This document shows positions 17,942-27,887 of a stretch of 64,000 nt of DNA, one piece after another. The stretch is from the NCBI GenBank assembly GCA_013822425.1, contig PNKL01000005.1:53859-117858 (forward strand), written 5' to 3'. The position numbers and the translations under genes were made by a program. Positions within the stretch are counted from its first letter, which is position 1. Each line of letters opens with the position of its first letter. Source of the DNA: Gemmatimonas sp. (lineage in GTDB: Bacteria; Gemmatimonadota; Gemmatimonadetes; Gemmatimonadales; Gemmatimonadaceae). The notes under the pieces are model-generated. The model made no database searches. It was not told the DNA's origin and saw nothing but the letters and a program-made list of their open reading frames with translations.

Positions 17942-19435
17942 ATGGACCCCCGCAGCTACGCTGACCTGTTTCGTTCCGAGAGCCGCGCGCAGCTCTCGGC
18001 GATCAACAGCGCGCTCCTCGAGCTCGAGGCGCGGCCCACGGACGGCCAGCCCGTGCACGTGCTCTTCCGGGCCGTGCACACGCTCAAGGGGATGAGCGCG
18101 TCGATGGGCTACGAGGCCGTGGCCGCGTTCGCTCACGAGCTGGAGAGCCTGCTCGATCACATGCGCGCGGGGACGCAGCGCATCAGCGCTGAGCTGATGG
18201 ACGTCCTGTTCGCCGCGACGGACGCACTGGAGGCCGGCATCGGGCGCGCGGTGGAGGGCGCGACGGAGCCGCCGGCGCTCGCCGCCGCGCTCGCGCCATT
18301 GCGCCGTTTCGCGCGTGATGCCGTCGCTGGCGAGCCCGCGCCGGACGTCGGTGCGCCGCCGACGGTTGTCAGCCTCGACGAGGGGCCCGGCGTACTCGTG
18401 CGTGTGCGCCAGCGCGCCGACACCGTGTTTCCCGGCGTGCGCGCGTTCATGGCGCTGCGGCGGGCGCGCACGCTGGGTGACGTCGTGGCGGTCTCGCCGC
18501 CGGTGTCGGAGCTGCAGGCGGCTGAAACCGCGCAGGCATTCGCGTTCCGCCTGGTCTCGGCCGTGCCCGCGGCGGAAATCGAGGCGGCCATGGCGTCCAC
18601 CGGCGACGTCGAGCACGTCGAAGTGTCGAAGGGGCGAGGGCGGCAGCGTGCGCCGATGCGCCTGACCCCGGAGCAGGACACCGCCTCCACCGCCGCGGGC
18701 CCGCGCTACGTGCGCATCGAGCTGGCGCGGCTCGACGCGATGGTGAACCTGATCGCCGAGCTTGCCGCGGCCCGCGGGCGCCTGCGGCAGTTCGCCGCCG
18801 GCCGCGGCGACGCGGCGCTCGACGAGGAGGTCACGCGGACCTCGCGGCTCATCAGTGACCTGCAGGCCGAAGTGATGGCGAGCCGCCGGGTGCCGGCCTG
18901 GCATGTCTTCGACCGCTTCCCGCGCCTCGTGCGCGATGCGGCGCGCCAGCTGCGCAAGGAGATCGAGTTCACGGTCGAGGGCAAGGACATCGAGATCGAT
19001 CGCTTCCTGCTCGACGAGATCGGCGAGCCCGTGATGCACCTGCTGCGCAATGCGGTGGACCACGGCATCGAGGCGCCGGACGTGCGCGAGGCGATGGGGA
19101 AGCCACGGGCGGGCCGCGTGGTGCTCAGCGTCGCCTGCGATGGATCGGCCGCGCTCGTGCGCGTGCGGGACGACGGGCGCGGCATCGACCGCGAGCGCGT
19201 GCTGGCGCGGGCGCGGGAACTGGACCTGGTCGGGCCCGAGGTCAGCCATCTCGAGGCGGTCACGCTGCTGCGCCTGATCGCGCACCCCGGCTTCTCCACG
19301 GCGACCGCGGTGAGCGGGTACTCCGGACGCGGCGTTGGCGTGGACGCCGTGCAGTCACGCGTGCGCCATCTGGGCGGGACGATGGAACTCGAGACAGTGC
19401 CCGGCCACGGCACGTCGATCACGCTGCGCTTCTAG
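17942..19435 (+). CDS. cheA: CheA-type histidine kinase lacking the CheW-like domain
   Basis: 497 residues. An N-terminal HPt domain with the phosphorylation site H46 in VHTLKGMSASMG is followed by a variable region to about 240, a dimerisation helix pair (RLDAMVNLIAELAAARGRL), and the HATPase domain with HLLRNAVDHGIEAP (N box), VRDDGRGID (G1) and GRGVGVDAV (G2). It stops right after GHGTSITLRF, so the CheW-like P5 domain, which docks CheA to CheW and receptors, is missing. No cheW or receptor gene is in the window. Signal input must therefore differ from classical chemotaxis. 12 bases separate it from cheC. Confidence 0.92.
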   Translation: MDPRSYADLFRSESRAQLSAINSALLELEARPTDGQPVHVLFRAVHTLKGMSASMGYEAVAAFAHELESLLDHMRAGTQRISAELMDVLFAATDALEAGIGRAVEGATEPPALAAALAPLRRFARDAVAGEPAPDVGAPPTVVSLDEGPGVLVRVRQRADTVFPGVRAFMALRRARTLGDVVAVSPPVSELQAAETAQAFAFRLVSAVPAAEIEAAMASTGDVEHVEVSKGRGRQRAPMRLTPEQDTASTAAGPRYVRIELARLDAMVNLIAELAAARGRLRQFAAGRGDAALDEEVTRTSRLISDLQAEVMASRRVPAWHVFDRFPRLVRDAARQLRKEIEFTVEGKDIEIDRFLLDEIGEPVMHLLRNAVDHGIEAPDVREAMGKPRAGRVVLSVACDGSAALVRVRDDGRGIDRERVLARARELDLVGPEVSHLEAVTLLRLIAHPGFSTATAVSGYSGRGVGVDAVQSRVRHLGGTMELETVPGHGTSITLRF

Positions 19436-19447
19436 AGGAGGGCACCC

Positions 19448-20064
<617 letters not shown>

Positions 20065-20068
<4 letters not shown>

Positions 20069-22776
20069 GCACGCCGTTCCTGACTTCCACCCGGGACCGG
20101 GACGTCCTGCGGGCGCTGGCGCGGCGCATCGATCCGTCCGATGCGGGGGCGCACAACAACCTCGGCGTGCTCTTTCACAACAAGGGTCTTGCCGCAGAGG
20201 CCGTGCAGGCGTTCACGAAGGCGCTGGAGCTCGACCCGCAGATGCAGGTCGCGCAGCGCAACCTCGAGATCGCGTACACGAGCTCCGGCTACTACGATCG
20301 CCGCGTGGCCGAGCTCAAGGAGCGGCTGCGCCTGCGCGCCGACGATCGCGACGCCCGCTGGGAGCTGGGGCGTGCCTACGCGCAGCTCGGGGAGAGCGAG
20401 GACGCGATCCGCGAGTTCAAGGAGCTGCTGCGCTACAACGAACACGACCTCGGCGCGATCGTGCAGCTCGGGCTCGCCGAAAAGGCGATGGGCCGGCTCG
20501 ACGACGCGCGGCGCTGGTTCGTGCGCGCGCTCGAGATGGACCCGACGAGCTCGGTGGTCGCGTTCTACCTCGGCGAGACGCTCTACAACCAGGGCCTCGC
20601 GGAGGAGGCGCAGGTGTCGTTGCAGCGCGCCATCCAGCTGAATCCGGAGAATCCCGACGCGCATTACCTGCTCGGGTTCATCTACGGCGACATGGGACGC
20701 CCGGAGGATGCGCTCGCCGCGAGCAAGCGCGCCGTGCAGCTGAACCCGGCGCTGTCGCGCGCCCAGGCCAACCTCGCGATCGACAAGTATGATCCGGCAG
20801 CGTACGAGGTACTGCGCGCCGCCCGCAGCGCGCGCGCGCTGCAGCGCATGACGGTGGCGGAGGGCGACGGCCTCGCGCACTACAACCTCGGGCTCGCGTT
20901 CCGCCAGAAGGGGTACTTCGTGGAGGCGCTCCGCGAGTACGAGATGGCGCTCCAGCGGGGCGAGGACCGGCCGCTCGTGCTGCAGGCGATGGCCGAGGTG
21001 CACCTGCTGCGGCAGGACCCGGCGGCGGCGCTCGCGATCTACGACCAGCTGCTGGCCGACCGCCAGGACAGCCCGAAACTGTGGAACGAGCACGGGGTCG
21101 CGCAGCACCAGCAGGGCCGGCATGCGGCGGCGGCGGCGGACTACCGCCGTGCACTGGCCGTCGATGGCCGCTACGCGCTGGCCTCCAACAACCTGGGCGT
21201 GGCCCTGTTCCACGCCGGTGACCGCGACGCGGCCATCGGCGCATTCCGCACGGCGTTGACGACCAACCCGGGCTTCGCCAAGGCGCGGCTCAACCTCGCG
21301 CTGCTTCTGGCACGCGCGCAGCGCGCGCCGCTGGCGCTCGAGGCCTATCGGCAGGTGCTGGTCACCGAGAGTGACAATGCGGTGGCGTGGAACGGCGTCG
21401 GCCTCGTCCTCGCCGACCTGCGCAAGTTCGAGGATGCGCGCAATGCCTTCGCGCGCGCCATCCAGACGCGCCCCGATTTCGCGGAAGCGCACTACAACCT
21501 GAGCTTTGCGCTGTCGAACCTCGGCGACTTCGACGGGGCGCTGCGCGAGACGCGCCGGGCGCTCGAACTCGACCCGTACTACGTGCCGCAGAAGTTCTCG
21601 CTCGCGATCGACCTCGAGTACGAGGATCCCGACCTCTCGGTGGTGCCGGATCTGGGCGGCGAGCAGCGGATGAGCGGCGAGGTCGGCCAGTTCGCCTTCG
21701 ATCCGACGCTGCTCGATACGCTGTTCAAGGAGCTGGCGCCGCCGCCCGCGCCCGAGCCGACGGTGGTGATGGAGGTGGACCCGTACGCGATGGCGGCCGA
21801 CTACCTCACCAAGGGCCTGTACGACCGCGCCACCGCCGAGACGAGCCGCGCCATTGCGCGCGGCGCGGACGTCGCCGACGGCTACGCGCTCCTCGGCGAC
21901 GTGCTCTACCGGCAGGGCGCGCATGGCGACGCGCTGGAACGCTTCCGCGCGGCGCGCCAGGCGCGGCCGGGGCACATGCGCGCGCTGCGCGGCGAGGCGC
22001 AGGCGCTGATGATGCTTGGTCGCGGGGCGGAGGCGCGCCTGGCGGCAGAGCAGATTCTCGAGTCGGCGCCGGAAGACGTGGACGCGCTGATGCTCGCCGC
22101 CTCGGCGCGCTTCGAGGCAGGAGACCCAGCCGCCGCGCTCGAGGCGCTCGACCTCGCGCGACAACTCGCCCCGCAGCGCGCGGAGGTGCTGCGCTGGATC
22201 GGCAACATCGCGCGCTCGGTCGGCGACCTCGAGGGGGCGATTGCGGCGTATCGCCACGCGCTGTCGCTCGACCGCGGCTTTGCGGCGGTGCGCTTCGAAC
22301 TGGCGCGCCTGCTCGTGCGCAAGTCGGCGTGGGAGGAGGCGGAGCGCGAGCTCGTGACGGCGCTCGACACGGTGCCGACCTACGCCGAGGCGACGCTCGA
22401 GCTGGCCAACCTCAAGCGGGTCACCGGCCGCGCCCAGGAGGCCGTGAACCTCCTCGCGGACCTGCTGCAGCGCGACCCGTACAACTTCGAGGTGCTCATC
22501 GCGCTGGGCGAGACGCTCCTCACGATGGGGCGCGCCAGCGACGCTCGCACGGCGTTCACGCGCGTGCTGCGCTTCGACCCGACGCACGCGGGCGCCGTCT
22601 TCTACCACGGCGTGCTGGCGGCGGGCGACAAGCGCTTCCGCGACGCGATCGCGGCGTGGCAGCGCGTCATCGACCTCGAGCCGGCGGGCGAGTTTGCGCG
22701 GCGCGCCCGCCGCGAGATGCGCACCGCGCAGGACCTGCTGCAGGTGTTCGGCCGGCGCGCCGGGGGAGAGGGCTGA
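20065..22776 (+). CDS. Large TPR-repeat scaffold protein
   Basis: 903 residues made almost wholly of tetratricopeptide repeats, in two blocks (about 25-520 and 565-890) split by an acidic, proline-rich linker with PPPAPEP. Typical units read NNLGVLFHNKGLAAEAVQAF and YLLGFIYGDMGRPEDAL. No signal peptide and no enzyme domain. TPR arrays bind partner proteins, so this is probably the scaffold linking the Che components and the GTPase module. GTG 20065 overlaps the cheC stop; the next gene overlaps its stop by one base. Confidence 0.9.
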
Positions 22777-23744
22777 TGGCCATCGAAGGCCCACTCCGCG
22801 AGCTCGGCATCCATGACGTCTTCCAGCTGCTCGACCTGAGCCGGAAGACGGGCGTGCTGCGCGTGGTGTCGGAGCTGCGCGACAACGAGGGCGTGGTGGC
22901 GTTCCACGCCGGACGCATCGCGTACGCCTCCATCCGCAGCAACCCGTATCCGTTCGGCGAGATGCTGCTCAAGGCCGGCAAGATCACGCAGGGCGAACTG
23001 GCGGCGGCGCGCCAACTGCAGGCCGGGCACGGCGACCGGCGTCGCATCGGCGAGATCCTCATCGAGATGGGCGCCATCACGACGCGCGACGTGGAACAGT
23101 ACGTTCGCCGCCAGGCGGAGGCCGTGGTCTTCGAGCTGATGAGCTGGCGCGAGGGGCACTTCCGGTTCGAGGAGGCGAGCCCGACGGACTTCCCTGACAA
23201 TCCGTCCGTCGCTGTCTCCACGGAGTCGGTGCTCATGGAGGCGGCGCGGCGCATCGACGAGTGGTCGCGCATCGCCGACCGCGTGCCGAGCCTTGCCGTC
23301 GTGCCGGAGTTCGCAGACGCCGGCGATGACCACGCCGGCCAGCTTGACCTCCTCCCGGGCGAGTGGGAGGTGCTGACCATGATCGATGGCCAGCGCGACC
23401 TCCGGCGCGTGGCGGTCGAACTGGCGCGCAGCGAATTCGACGTTGCCAAGATCGTGTACGGGCTGCTGAGCACCGGCGTCGTGTCGCTGCGCCCGGCGGA
23501 CCTGGGATCGCGCGCGATGGAGCACCGTTCCGGGGATGGCGCGGAGGAGCCCCGGGCGGCGGCGCGAGCGCTGGTGCTGCAGGGACTGGCCGCGGCAGCG
23601 GGCGGACGTCTCGACGACGCGCTGCGTGTCTGGACGCAGTATCTGGCGTCGCATGCGACGGACCGGGACGCGCCGGCCGTGCGCGACGGCGTTGACGCGG
23701 TGGAGCGGTTGAAGCGGGCGCTGGAGGTCCTCCGTGGCAACTGA
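22776..23744 (+). CDS. PATAN (DUF4388) domain protein
   Basis: 322 residues. The N-terminal 150 residues match the PATAN/DUF4388 domain: GPLRELGIHDVFQLLDLSRKTG, then GVVAFHAGRIAYAS, FGEMLLKAGKIT and RRIGEILIEMGAIT, and WREGHFRFEE. A second helical domain follows (EWEVLTMIDGQRDLRRVAVELA, resembling a winged helix), then a short TPR-like tail. PATAN was described from cyanobacterial PatA/PixG regulators and lies in proteins that control type IV pili and motility. Overlaps: one base with the TPR gene, 11 with the next. A paralogue is at 27887. Confidence 0.87.
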   Translation: MAIEGPLRELGIHDVFQLLDLSRKTGVLRVVSELRDNEGVVAFHAGRIAYASIRSNPYPFGEMLLKAGKITQGELAAARQLQAGHGDRRRIGEILIEMGAITTRDVEQYVRRQAEAVVFELMSWREGHFRFEEASPTDFPDNPSVAVSTESVLMEAARRIDEWSRIADRVPSLAVVPEFADAGDDHAGQLDLLPGEWEVLTMIDGQRDLRRVAVELARSEFDVAKIVYGLLSTGVVSLRPADLGSRAMEHRSGDGAEEPRAAARALVLQGLAAAAGGRLDDALRVWTQYLASHATDRDAPAVRDGVDAVERLKRALEVLRGN

Positions 23745-24591
23745 CGACATCCGCGCGCTCAGCGAGGCGCTGGCCGCCGATCCAGCGAGCCTGGCCTTCG
23801 TCGCCCTCGGCGAGTCGCTGCGCCGTCGCGGTGAGCTCGACGTGGCGCTGCGCGTGGCGCTGCGCGGGGCGGAGCGGCATCCGGAGCGCGCGGATGCCCA
23901 TGACCTCGTGGCGCGCGTGTCGGTGGATCGCGGCGATCTCGGGCGCGCGATCGTGGAATGGGAGACCGTGCTGCGTCTCGCGCCCGGCGATCCCGGTGCG
24001 CGCAAGGGATTGGGCTTCATCTGCTTCCAGCTCGGGCGCCTCGAAGAGGCCGCCGCGCACCTGGGGGCGGCGCTCGCCGCCAGTCCCGACGACGGGTCGC
24101 TCCCCGCGGCGCTTCAGACCGTGCAGGCGGCGCTTGCTGAGCGGGACGGTTCGCCGGAACGCGCCACGTTGCAGGTGTCGCGTCACGCCACAATTGGGTT
24201 CCCGGCGACGATGCGGCGTTCCGAAGCGGACGCCGGCGCGCTCTTCGACGACCTGCTCGAGGGGCAGCGCAGCGCCGCGCTCCTGCTCGACGGTGACGGC
24301 CTCGTGCTGGCGGGCCGGTATGTCTCCGCCGACGGGCGCGACCTCGCGGCCATCATCGGGGCGCAGCTGTCGGGCGTGAGCGACGAAGCGGGACGCGCGA
24401 TGCGGCACCTCGGGCTCGGTGCGTGGCGCCAGATCATCTTCGAGACGGAGGCGGCGTCGGTGGCGATGGCCCCCAGCCAGGACGGCGTGGCGCTCGTGGC
24501 GGCCGCGCGCCCGACACCGCTTGGCTTCGTGCGCCGCGTCCTCGACCGCGCCGTGGAGCGCGCCGCGGCGTGGATGGAGGGAACGCGATGA
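23734..24591 (+). CDS. TPR and roadblock/LC7 fusion protein
   Basis: 285 residues. The first half has three or four TPR units (FVALGESLRRRGELDVALRV, AHDLVARVSVDRGDLGRAI). From about residue 165 the sequence takes the roadblock/LC7 pattern: ALLLDGDGLVLAGRYVSADGRDLAAIIGAQLSG, then a strand-helix ending. Roadblock domains dimerise and act as GTPase-activating or docking partners of MglA-like GTPases. GTG 23734 sits inside the previous gene; the stop overlaps the next ATG. First of three successive roadblock genes. Confidence 0.78.
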   Translation: MATDDIRALSEALAADPASLAFVALGESLRRRGELDVALRVALRGAERHPERADAHDLVARVSVDRGDLGRAIVEWETVLRLAPGDPGARKGLGFICFQLGRLEEAAAHLGAALAASPDDGSLPAALQTVQAALAERDGSPERATLQVSRHATIGFPATMRRSEADAGALFDDLLEGQRSAALLLDGDGLVLAGRYVSADGRDLAAIIGAQLSGVSDEAGRAMRHLGLGAWRQIIFETEAASVAMAPSQDGVALVAAARPTPLGFVRRVLDRAVERAAAWMEGTR

Positions 24592-24935
24592 GCTCGCCGT
24601 TCGCGGCCCTCACCGAGTCGTTCATCCGGCATCGCGGCGTGCTGGGGGCGATGGTCGTGGGGCTCGACGACGGCATCATCGTCGAGTCCACGCTGCAGAT
24701 CGGCGTGAACGGCAACGCCTTCGCGGCGCTCGCCGCGTCGCTCTATCGCAAGGCCCGCCGCTCCGCCGCCGCCGCCGGCTTCGGCGCAACGAGCTTCCTC
24801 GAGCTCACGGCGGAGCACGGCAGGGTCTGCACGGCGGGCGGAACGGACCTGGTGCTCGTGGTCGTCTGCGAGTCGCGCGTCAACGTCGGCCTCCTGCGCG
24901 TGGAGCTGCTGCGCGCCGCGGAGCGGCTGCCATGA
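24588..24935 (+). CDS. Roadblock/LC7 domain protein (MglB-like)
   Basis: 115 residues, a single roadblock/LC7 domain: GVLGAMVVGLDDGIIVESTL, then FAALAASLYRKARRSAAA, and DLVLVVVCESRVNVGLLRVEL. MglB proteins of this size are the GAP partners of MglA in Myxococcus and Thermus. Four-base ATGA overlaps on both sides indicate coupled translation and perhaps fixed stoichiometry with its neighbours. Whether this or the next gene is the true GAP cannot be told from sequence. Confidence 0.8.
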   Translation: MSSPFAALTESFIRHRGVLGAMVVGLDDGIIVESTLQIGVNGNAFAALAASLYRKARRSAAAAGFGATSFLELTAEHGRVCTAGGTDLVLVVVCESRVNVGLLRVELLRAAERLP

Positions 24936-25405
24936 GGCTCGCCGTCGTCGCCAGCTGGGTGGAGACACCGCTCAAGCAGTTCGTGGACGATGCCCGCGTC
25001 GAGATCGCCGTGCTGATGCATCCCAGCGGGCAGGTGCTTGGGCAGTACGGATTTGCGCGGTCGGTGGACGTGATGACGGCGTGCGCGCTCGCGTCCGCAA
25101 TCCACGCCACCTCCACGGAGCTCGGCCGGGAGCTCGAGGGCAAGCCATTCACCGCCCTGCACTACATGGGGCGCGACCGGCAGATCTTCCTCGGGGCCAT
25201 CGCCGCGACATCCGGCACCCTCTTGCTGCTGGCAGTGTTCGATCGCGAGAGTTCGCTGGGGCTGGTGCAGCTGTTTCTCGAGGAATTCCAGGCGCGGGTG
25301 GCGGCTTCGGCTCCAGCCCTGCCCACCGACGGGCCGCCCGCCATGGCGGAGAATTTCGAGCGCGACCTCAACCGCAACCTTGCCCAGCTGTTTGGGCGGG
25401 CGTAG
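24932..25405 (+). CDS. Roadblock/LC7 domain protein with C-terminal extension
   Basis: 157 residues. The roadblock fold is seen in VEIAVLMHPSGQVLGQYGF, MTACALASAIHATSTELGREL and GTLLLLAVFDRESSLGLVQLFL. An extension of about 35 residues (PTDGPPAMAENFERDLNRNLAQLFGRA) ends in an amphipathic helix that could bind a partner. It lies 30 bases before mglA, the classic mglB-mglA arrangement, which makes it the best candidate for the GAP. Confidence 0.8.
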   Translation: MRLAVVASWVETPLKQFVDDARVEIAVLMHPSGQVLGQYGFARSVDVMTACALASAIHATSTELGRELEGKPFTALHYMGRDRQIFLGAIAATSGTLLLLAVFDRESSLGLVQLFLEEFQARVAASAPALPTDGPPAMAENFERDLNRNLAQLFGRA

Positions 25406-25435
25406 TCCGATGTCTCCTGCCTCTGTCTCGTCCCC

Positions 25436-26032
25436 ATGAGCCTGGTCAACTACGCCACCCGCGAAATCACGTGCAAGATCGTCTATTACGGGCCGGGACG
25501 GTCCGGAAAGACGACGAACCTGCATTACATTTACAGCCAGGTCCCTTCCGACCGGAAAGGGCAGATGGTGTCGCTGGCGACGCAGACCGACCGCACGCTC
25601 TTCTTCGACTTCCTCCCGCTTGACCTTGGGACCATCTCCGGCTTCACCACGCGGTTCCAGCTCTACACGGTCCCTGGACAGGTGTACTATCAGACCACGC
25701 GCCGGCTCGTGCTGCAGGGCGCCGACGGCGTCGTCTTCGTGGCGGACAGCCAGTCCCGCCAGCTCGAAGAAAACATCGAAAGCCTGCAGGACCTGCACGC
25801 CAACCTCGCCGAGCACGGCGTGGACGCGCGCAGCGTGCCGCTGGTGTTGCAGTACAACAAGCGGGACCTCCCGCCGGACCTGCTGCTGCCGGTTCCGGCA
25901 CTCGAGGATGCGCTCAACTTCCGCGGCGTGCCGTCCTTCGCGGCCGACGCCCTGCACGGGGCCGGGGTCTTCGAGACGCTGCGCTCCATTTCCGACCTCG
26001 TGCTGCGCCGCCTCGGCACGTCGAAGGGCTGA
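25436..26032 (+). CDS. mglA: MglA-type small GTPase
   Basis: 198 residues, Ras-like. P-loop GPGRSGKT at residues 19-26 followed by TNLHYIY, as in Myxococcus MglA; G3 reads TVPGQVYYQTTRRLVL, the MglA-specific version of DxxG; the base-recognition motif is QYNKRDL. MglA sets the leading pole and drives gliding or type IV pilus polarity when GTP-bound, and is switched off by roadblock MglB. Its position after three roadblock genes fits. No flagellar, pilus or gliding-motor gene lies in the window, so the output is not shown. Confidence 0.95.
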   Translation: MSLVNYATREITCKIVYYGPGRSGKTTNLHYIYSQVPSDRKGQMVSLATQTDRTLFFDFLPLDLGTISGFTTRFQLYTVPGQVYYQTTRRLVLQGADGVVFVADSQSRQLEENIESLQDLHANLAEHGVDARSVPLVLQYNKRDLPPDLLLPVPALEDALNFRGVPSFAADALHGAGVFETLRSISDLVLRRLGTSKG

Positions 26033-26036
26033 TTAG

Positions 26037-27887
26037 ATGAGCGAGTCGCGCGAGACCTTCGACCGCTATGTCGTGGGGGCGAACAACCGTCTCGCGGCGG
26101 CGGCGGCGCGCGCGGTCGCGGAGTCGCCCGGCTCGACGTACAACCCGCTGTTCATCTACGGCGCGCATGGCCTCGGCAAGTCGCACTTGCTCGGGGCGGT
26201 GGCCGACCTTGCAACCGCCCTGTGGCCCGAGCTCGAGGTGCGTCGCGAGGACGGCGCGCACTTCGTGGCCGGCTATGCGGTGTCCCTCGCCGCCGGGTCC
26301 GCCGATGCCTTTCTCGGGTCGTACGCGCAAGCCGGGATGCTCCTGCTCGACAACGTGCACGCGCTCGAGGGGCATCCGTCCGCGCAGTTGGCGCTGGCGC
26401 ACGTCATCGACACGCTCGTCGAGCGCAACGCGCAGGTGGTGCTGGTCGCCGACCGCCTGCCGTCCGGCATCGCCGAGGTGGAGGTCGCGCTCTCGAAGAC
26501 GCTGTCGCAGGGACTGCTCGTCGACGTCGCGGCGCCCGACTACGAGACGCGCGCCGTCATGCTGCAGCGCATGGCCACCGAGGAAGGGCTTGAGCTCACG
26601 CCCGACGTGGTGCAGGACTTGGCCGCGCGCGAGTACCGTGACATCGACGAGCTGCGCGCGGCGCTCGCGCCCATCGCCACGCGGCAGCACCGGCCGGCGC
26701 CGCAGTTCGACGCGGGCGAGTTCGACAGCTTCCTCAGCGACGTACAGGTGGTGGTGCAGCAGCAGGTCGAGTCGTGGCGCGGGCGCCTGCGCGAAGCCAT
26801 CGCCCACTGGCAGGCGGAGGGCTTCCGCACCGCGGTGCTCGAGCGGGCGCTGGAGCTCCCGCGCGCGCCCGACGTGGCCGGGCTCACCGCGACGTTCACC
26901 GCCGCGGTGGAGCACCTGCGCAACCTCGAGCGGCAGGCGCGGCAGGTGGATTCCTCGCTCGTCGGCCACGTGGTCTTTCGTGACCCCGAGCGGATGCCCG
27001 AGGCCGAGGACCTGGTGGAGCACGCGCTGGCGGGGGAGCCGCCCGCCAAGGGACCGAGCCCCGCGTTCGTCCGCGACGCGTTCGAGGTGGGGGCCTCGAA
27101 CCAGCTCGCTGTCCACGCCGCCGACGCGGTGGTCGCCGAACCGGCGCGTCGCTACAACCCGCTCGTGTTCTACGGCCCGAGCGGCGTGGGCAAGACGCAC
27201 CTCGCCAACGCCATCGGCAACGCGCTCATGCCGCAGGGCCGTGCGGCGGGCGCCGTGGCGTACGTCAACTCTCAGCAACTGGTGGACGAACTCATCGACG
27301 CGGTGCACACCGGCAACGTAGACCGCTGGCGCGCGCGCTATCGCTCGGCGTCCGCGCTGATCGTCGACGACATCCAATTCCTCGGCGGCAAGGAGCGCAC
27401 GCAGGAGGAGTTCTTCGGCGTCTTCAACGCGATGATCGAGGGCGGCAAGCAGGTGGTGCTTACCAGCGACCGTGTGCCGGCCGACATCACCGCCCTCGAG
27501 GCGCGCCTGCGCTCGCGGTTCGAGGGCGGGCTGGTCGTCCCCATCCAGTCGCCCGACCGCAGGCTACGCGAGCGGCTCTTTGCGCGCTTCCTCGCCGCGG
27601 CAGGGCGCGCCGCCGACGCGGACGTGCTCGAATTGCTCGGCGAGCGTCCCGTGCAAAGCGTGCGCGAAATCATCGGCGTCGTCACGCGGCTCGCCGCCGC
27701 CGCGGACCTGCACGGCAAGCCGCTCACGCCCGAGTTCGTGCGCGCCGAACTGGGCGGGCCCTTTGTGGAGCCGCGGCCGCCGCGCCTCCCGGCGGCGGTC
27801 CCCGCCGGCGACCCGTTCCTCGACCAAGAGCGGGTCGTGTTCGACTGGCCCGACGCCAGCGCGCGGCTCATTGAGGAGATGCGCTGA
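26037..27887 (+). CDS. Tandem DnaA-like AAA+ ATPase without DNA-binding domain
   Basis: 616 residues with two modules similar to DnaA domain III. Module 1 (about 5-220): FDRYVVGANNRLA, Walker A GAHGLGKSH, and a Walker B-like LLLDNVH; its region matching the arginine finger reads VEVALSKTLSQGL, without the Arg. Module 2 (about 345-570): FEVGASNQLAV, Walker A GPSGVGKTH, Walker B IVDDIQFLGG, sensor I TSDR and the box VII-like RLRSRFEGGL. A helical linker lies between. The DnaA C-terminal HTH is absent. Module 2 looks active, module 1 looks regulatory. It sits four bases after mglA and overlaps a PATAN gene, so a signalling or remodelling role is more likely than replication. Confidence 0.88.
   Translation: MSESRETFDRYVVGANNRLAAAAARAVAESPGSTYNPLFIYGAHGLGKSHLLGAVADLATALWPELEVRREDGAHFVAGYAVSLAAGSADAFLGSYAQAGMLLLDNVHALEGHPSAQLALAHVIDTLVERNAQVVLVADRLPSGIAEVEVALSKTLSQGLLVDVAAPDYETRAVMLQRMATEEGLELTPDVVQDLAAREYRDIDELRAALAPIATRQHRPAPQFDAGEFDSFLSDVQVVVQQQVESWRGRLREAIAHWQAEGFRTAVLERALELPRAPDVAGLTATFTAAVEHLRNLERQARQVDSSLVGHVVFRDPERMPEAEDLVEHALAGEPPAKGPSPAFVRDAFEVGASNQLAVHAADAVVAEPARRYNPLVFYGPSGVGKTHLANAIGNALMPQGRAAGAVAYVNSQQLVDELIDAVHTGNVDRWRARYRSASALIVDDIQFLGGKERTQEEFFGVFNAMIEGGKQVVLTSDRVPADITALEARLRSRFEGGLVVPIQSPDRRLRERLFARFLAAAGRAADADVLELLGERPVQSVREIIGVVTRLAAAADLHGKPLTPEFVRAELGGPFVEPRPPRLPAAVPAGDPFLDQERVVFDWPDASARLIEEMR

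Noticed and set aside
26037..27887. dnaA, the replication initiator
   Set aside because: Two ATPase modules, no HTH domain IV, and signalling neighbours instead of dnaN/recF.
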